Shown piece after piece: positions 14,182 to 16,330 of a stretch of 16,330 nucleotides of DNA. Both the position numbers and the translations under genes were made by a program. Under the pieces are notes generated by a model that was given only the letters and a program-made list of their open reading frames with translations, searched no databases and was not told the DNA's origin. The stretch is taken from positions 1 through 16,330 of the forward strand of contig CAAFTS010000056.1 of NCBI GenBank assembly GCA_900765975.1, in the 5' to 3' direction. The DNA is from Lachnospiraceae bacterium (GTDB lineage Bacteria > Bacillota > Clostridia > Lachnospirales > Lachnospiraceae). How positions within the stretch are numbered: position 1 is the first letter of the stretch; every line of letters begins with the position of its first letter.

Positions 14182-15952
14182 TCTCTTTTCTGCCTCCTCC
14201 CGGTATCTGAATCCTGCCTGTAGTTCCATTTTCATCGATTTCGTAATAATAACGTACCTCTTCTCCATATTTCAGCCGCAGACGAGTCATAATATTTACA
14301 ACGCCATAGCCCCGTTCCCTATCCGGAAAGCATTCCCGAAATGCAGCAAAAGGAAGTTGATTCAATGCATTGATCTTCTCGCACATTGCTGCATCCATCG
14401 GTGTTCCGTTATTGTAAACACTCAAACAAAGCATTTCTTCTCTGTTCTCTACCTCAATCTGAATCACTCCGCCTTCAAAAATATCACAAAATCCATATTT
14501 GATCGCATTTTCTACAAGTGGCTGCAAAATCAATTTCAAAACCCAGGTCTCTGCCGCATCCACCTTGCAGTCGATGGTATACGTAAACAAATCTTCATTA
14601 CGAATCTGCTGAATCTCCATATAGCTTTTTACATTTTCCAGCTCATCTTCCACTGTCACGATTTCACTTCCTTTGCTCAAAGAAAGCCGCAGGTACTTTG
14701 ATAAAGCCTGAATCATCTTCATCGTTGTCTCTTCTTTATTGATTCGCGCTAACATATAGATTGTATCCAGTGTATTATACAGAAAATGTGGATTAATCTG
14801 ACTGATCAACATATTTAATTCACTTGTCCGCAGTTCTTTTTCCTGTGTTTTAATCTCCTCCAAAAGCAATTCAATATTTCTCAGCATCTCATTATAAGAG
14901 TGCCCGATCTGATCTAATTCTGTATTGGTATGCAGTTCTGCAATCCGCTGAAAATTATTTCCGTCAAATCCTGTCATTGCCTGATTGATTGTCTTGATAG
15001 GCTTTGTAAAACGCTCCGAAAAATACAAACTCAAAAAGACTGCCACAACAACAACCACAAAATAAATTCCTGCAAGCACTAAAATCATCTGTGCCATATC
15101 TGCATTTAACACACGTCTGGGGACAAAAGAAAAGACTGTCAATCCGCTTTCTCCCTGTCGGTATGCAGATAAAATACCGCCCTGTTTCTGCACGCCCTCC
15201 AGCAGCATTCCCTCTCCTTGCTGCTGTCCAAGCTGCTGCAGCAATTCTCTCTTTTTCGGATTTTCCTGTAATTCTTCCTCCTTATTCGAAAAACACAGAG
15301 CACCATCGGAATCAATGATTCCAATCGTTGCAGTCTCTGTCAGTTTCGAATCTGTTTTCACGATTTCTCCGAGAAAATCGGGACGCATTTTGAAAAATAA
15401 CATCCCCGGTTCATGTGCATATTCCAAACTTCTTACATATCTTCCGATAAATAAAGACTCCTGCTCTGTTCCAAACAATGTATCCTGCGTCCAGAACCAT
15501 TTTGTTTTACTGTAATCATCTCCTAAAAATTTCTCAAATCCACTGTTCTTTACATCTTCATAAGTAACCTTGGAATAAGAACGGCCATATACATTTCCTT
15601 TATTGTCTACATAACAGTAATCTGCAATCTGATCCAGATCAATATAAGCAAAATATTTTCCCAGAGCTATGACTTTCATATCTTCTAAACCGCTTGACTG
15701 CAGACTCTTCTGCACATCTTCATACAAAATACACTCCGCTGTGATCTCATCACTTTTCTGATATAAATTGTCCAGTGCAATTCCCATTCGCTCTGTCATA
15801 AATTCATATTTTCCGCTGATATTTTTGGTCACACTTGTACGGACATAGACCCAAATTCCAATACAGGATAGTGTAAGCGCAAGTACGAGCAGCGCCAATG
15901 TATATTTCAGATATTTTCTTCTGATACCGGATATCTCATATTTTCTTTTCAT
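14168..15952 (-). CDS. YesM-like sensor histidine kinase
   Basis: A 594-residue membrane sensor kinase of the His_kinase/YesM group, which phosphorylates AraC-type response regulators. Order of parts: transmembrane helix 16-37, an extracellular sensor region of about 250 residues (38-285, size of a Cache-type domain), transmembrane helix 286-309, HAMP about 310-363, a short coiled coil, the phospho-acceptor H389 in [16 protein letters not shown]-box E481-N482 in [11 protein letters not shown], and the glycine box GYGVVNI (549-554 region). Nothing essential appears lost. Its ATG overlaps the response-regulator stop by four bases, and its own stop lies inside the start of the following lipoprotein gene. 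In this family the usual stimulus is an extracellular sugar. The two downstream gene sets suggest it controls the adjacent ABC transporter. Confidence 0.93.
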   Translation of the reverse strand: MKRKYEISGIRRKYLKYTLALLVLALTLSCIGIWVYVRTSVTKNISGKYEFMTERMGIALDNLYQKSDEITAECILYEDVQKSLQSSGLEDMKVIALGKYFAYIDLDQIADYCYVDNKGNVYGRSYSKVTYEDVKNSGFEKFLGDDYSKTKWFWTQDTLFGTEQESLFIGRYVRSLEYAHEPGMLFFKMRPDFLGEIVKTDSKLTETATIGIIDSDGALCFSNKEEELQENPKKRELLQQLGQQQGEGMLLEGVQKQGGILSAYRQGESGLTVFSFVPRRVLNADMAQMILVLAGIYFVVVVVAVFLSLYFSERFTKPIKTINQAMTGFDGNNFQRIAELHTNTELDQIGHSYNEMLRNIELLLEEIKTQEKELRTSELNMLISQINPHFLYNTLDTIYMLARINKEETTMKMIQALSKYLRLSLSKGSEIVTVEDELENVKSYMEIQQIRNEDLFTYTIDCKVDAAETWVLKLILQPLVENAIKYGFCDIFEGGVIQIEVENREEMLCLSVYNNGTPMDAAMCEKINALNQLPFAAFRECFPDRERGYGVVNIMTRLRLKYGEEVRYYYEIDENGTTGRIQIPGGGRKENGEV

Positions 15953-16330
15953 ACCTCAAATCCCTTTTTATATTCACTTGGAAGTTTTCCTGTATACTGC
16001 TTAAACAAATGAGAAAAATATGACGGATTGTTAATCCCCACCTGACTGCAGATTTCTCCAATACTTTCCTCGCCTTTTTCCAATAAATATTTTGCCTTCT
16101 CCATGCGCTGTTTCAACAGGTATTTCTTAAATGTCATCTGAAATGTATTTTTAAACACCCGTCCAAAATATACCGGATTCAAATACACATGAGATGCTAC
16201 CGATACAATCGACAATTCTTCATCGTCAAGATGTTCCTCTATATAGGCTACCGCAACGGACATATATTCTTTAAAATATTTCATTTCTTCATTCTGTATA
16301 TTTTCTGTACGGCTCATAATGTCGCTGCAC
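15949..16330 (-). CDS. YesN-like response regulator, AraC-type DNA-binding end (partial)
   Basis: The visible 126 residues or so hold the two helix-turn-helix units of an AraC/XylS DNA-binding domain: [22 protein letters not shown] and [27 protein letters not shown] mark the two regions (each named here by its end points rather than as a full motif). A methionine at 16315-16317 could be a start, but the frame stays open upstream to the window edge (CSDI precedes it) and no ribosome site is visible, so this is most likely the C-terminal part of a longer protein with an N-terminal receiver domain. The four-base overlap with the kinase gene supports a two-component pair. A short stand-alone AraC protein is less likely. 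Confidence 0.85.
   Translation of the reverse strand, partial: CSDIMSRTENIQNEEMKYFKEYMSVAVAYIEEHLDDEELSIVSVASHVYLNPVYFGRVFKNTFQMTFKKYLLKQRMEKAKYLLEKGEESIGEICSQVGINNPSYFSHLFKQYTGKLPSEYKKGFEV

Noticed and set aside
15949..16317. Complete small AraC-type protein starting at the methionine at 16317
   Set aside because: The frame remains open to the window edge, no ribosome site precedes that ATG, and coupling with a YesM-like kinase implies a longer YesN-type protein with a receiver domain.
1..16330. Mobile elements, CRISPR arrays, tRNA or rRNA genes
   Set aside because: No transposase or integrase frames, regularly spaced repeats, or tRNA/rRNA-like sequence were found on either strand by reading.

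Overview
The window looks like chromosomal DNA from a low-GC anaerobic Firmicute, most likely a gut Lachnospiraceae (Clostridia). Reasons: AT-rich spacers with strong GGAGG-type ribosome sites, lipoproteins with Gram-positive lipoboxes, a YesM/YesN-type two-component pair beside a sugar ABC transporter without its own ATPase, and a small anaerobic-type siroheme reductase with ferredoxin clusters. The genus assignment is inference. No rRNA, tRNA, CRISPR array, insertion sequence or phage gene was seen. Genes are tightly packed and no gene-free stretch exceeds about 175 bases.

Region 1 (1-798): the 5' two thirds of nadA (quinolinate synthase) runs off the left edge on the minus strand. It has a clear sigma-A-type promoter with possible operator repeats. 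A rho-independent terminator for the next operon lies just upstream of it.

Region 2 (819-8533, minus strand): an apparent seven-gene operon read from right to left. The genes are a CoA-disulfide reductase/NADH oxidase-like flavoprotein with a C-terminal rhodanese domain, a small siroheme/4Fe-4S sulfite (or nitrite) reductase with two ferredoxin clusters, a lipoprotein/permease/ATPase importer of the iron-siderophore/heme/B12 type, a fused bifunctional siroheme synthase (CysG-like, without apparent defects), and a YdhF-like aldo/keto reductase. A divergent LysR regulator (8690-9583, plus) shares a 156-bp promoter region with it. The simplest reading is a regulated sulfur (or nitrite) reduction module that makes its own siroheme and imports iron or a tetrapyrrole-type ligand for it.

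Region 3 (9630-12885, minus strand): a carbohydrate ABC importer made of a binding lipoprotein and two MalF/MalG-type permeases. It shares a bidirectional terminator with the convergent LysR gene. A GC-rich hairpin with a T-run sits between the binding protein and the permeases.

Region 4 (12886-16330, minus strand): the C-terminal AraC-type DNA-binding end of a YesN-like response regulator (cut by the window edge), a YesM-like sensor kinase, and a second, divergent solute-binding lipoprotein. Both gene junctions overlap (4 and 14 bases), so the three products are probably made together. This suggests a three-component sugar-sensing system, with the lipoprotein as a possible extracellular ligand-binding partner of the kinase, that controls the downstream transporter.
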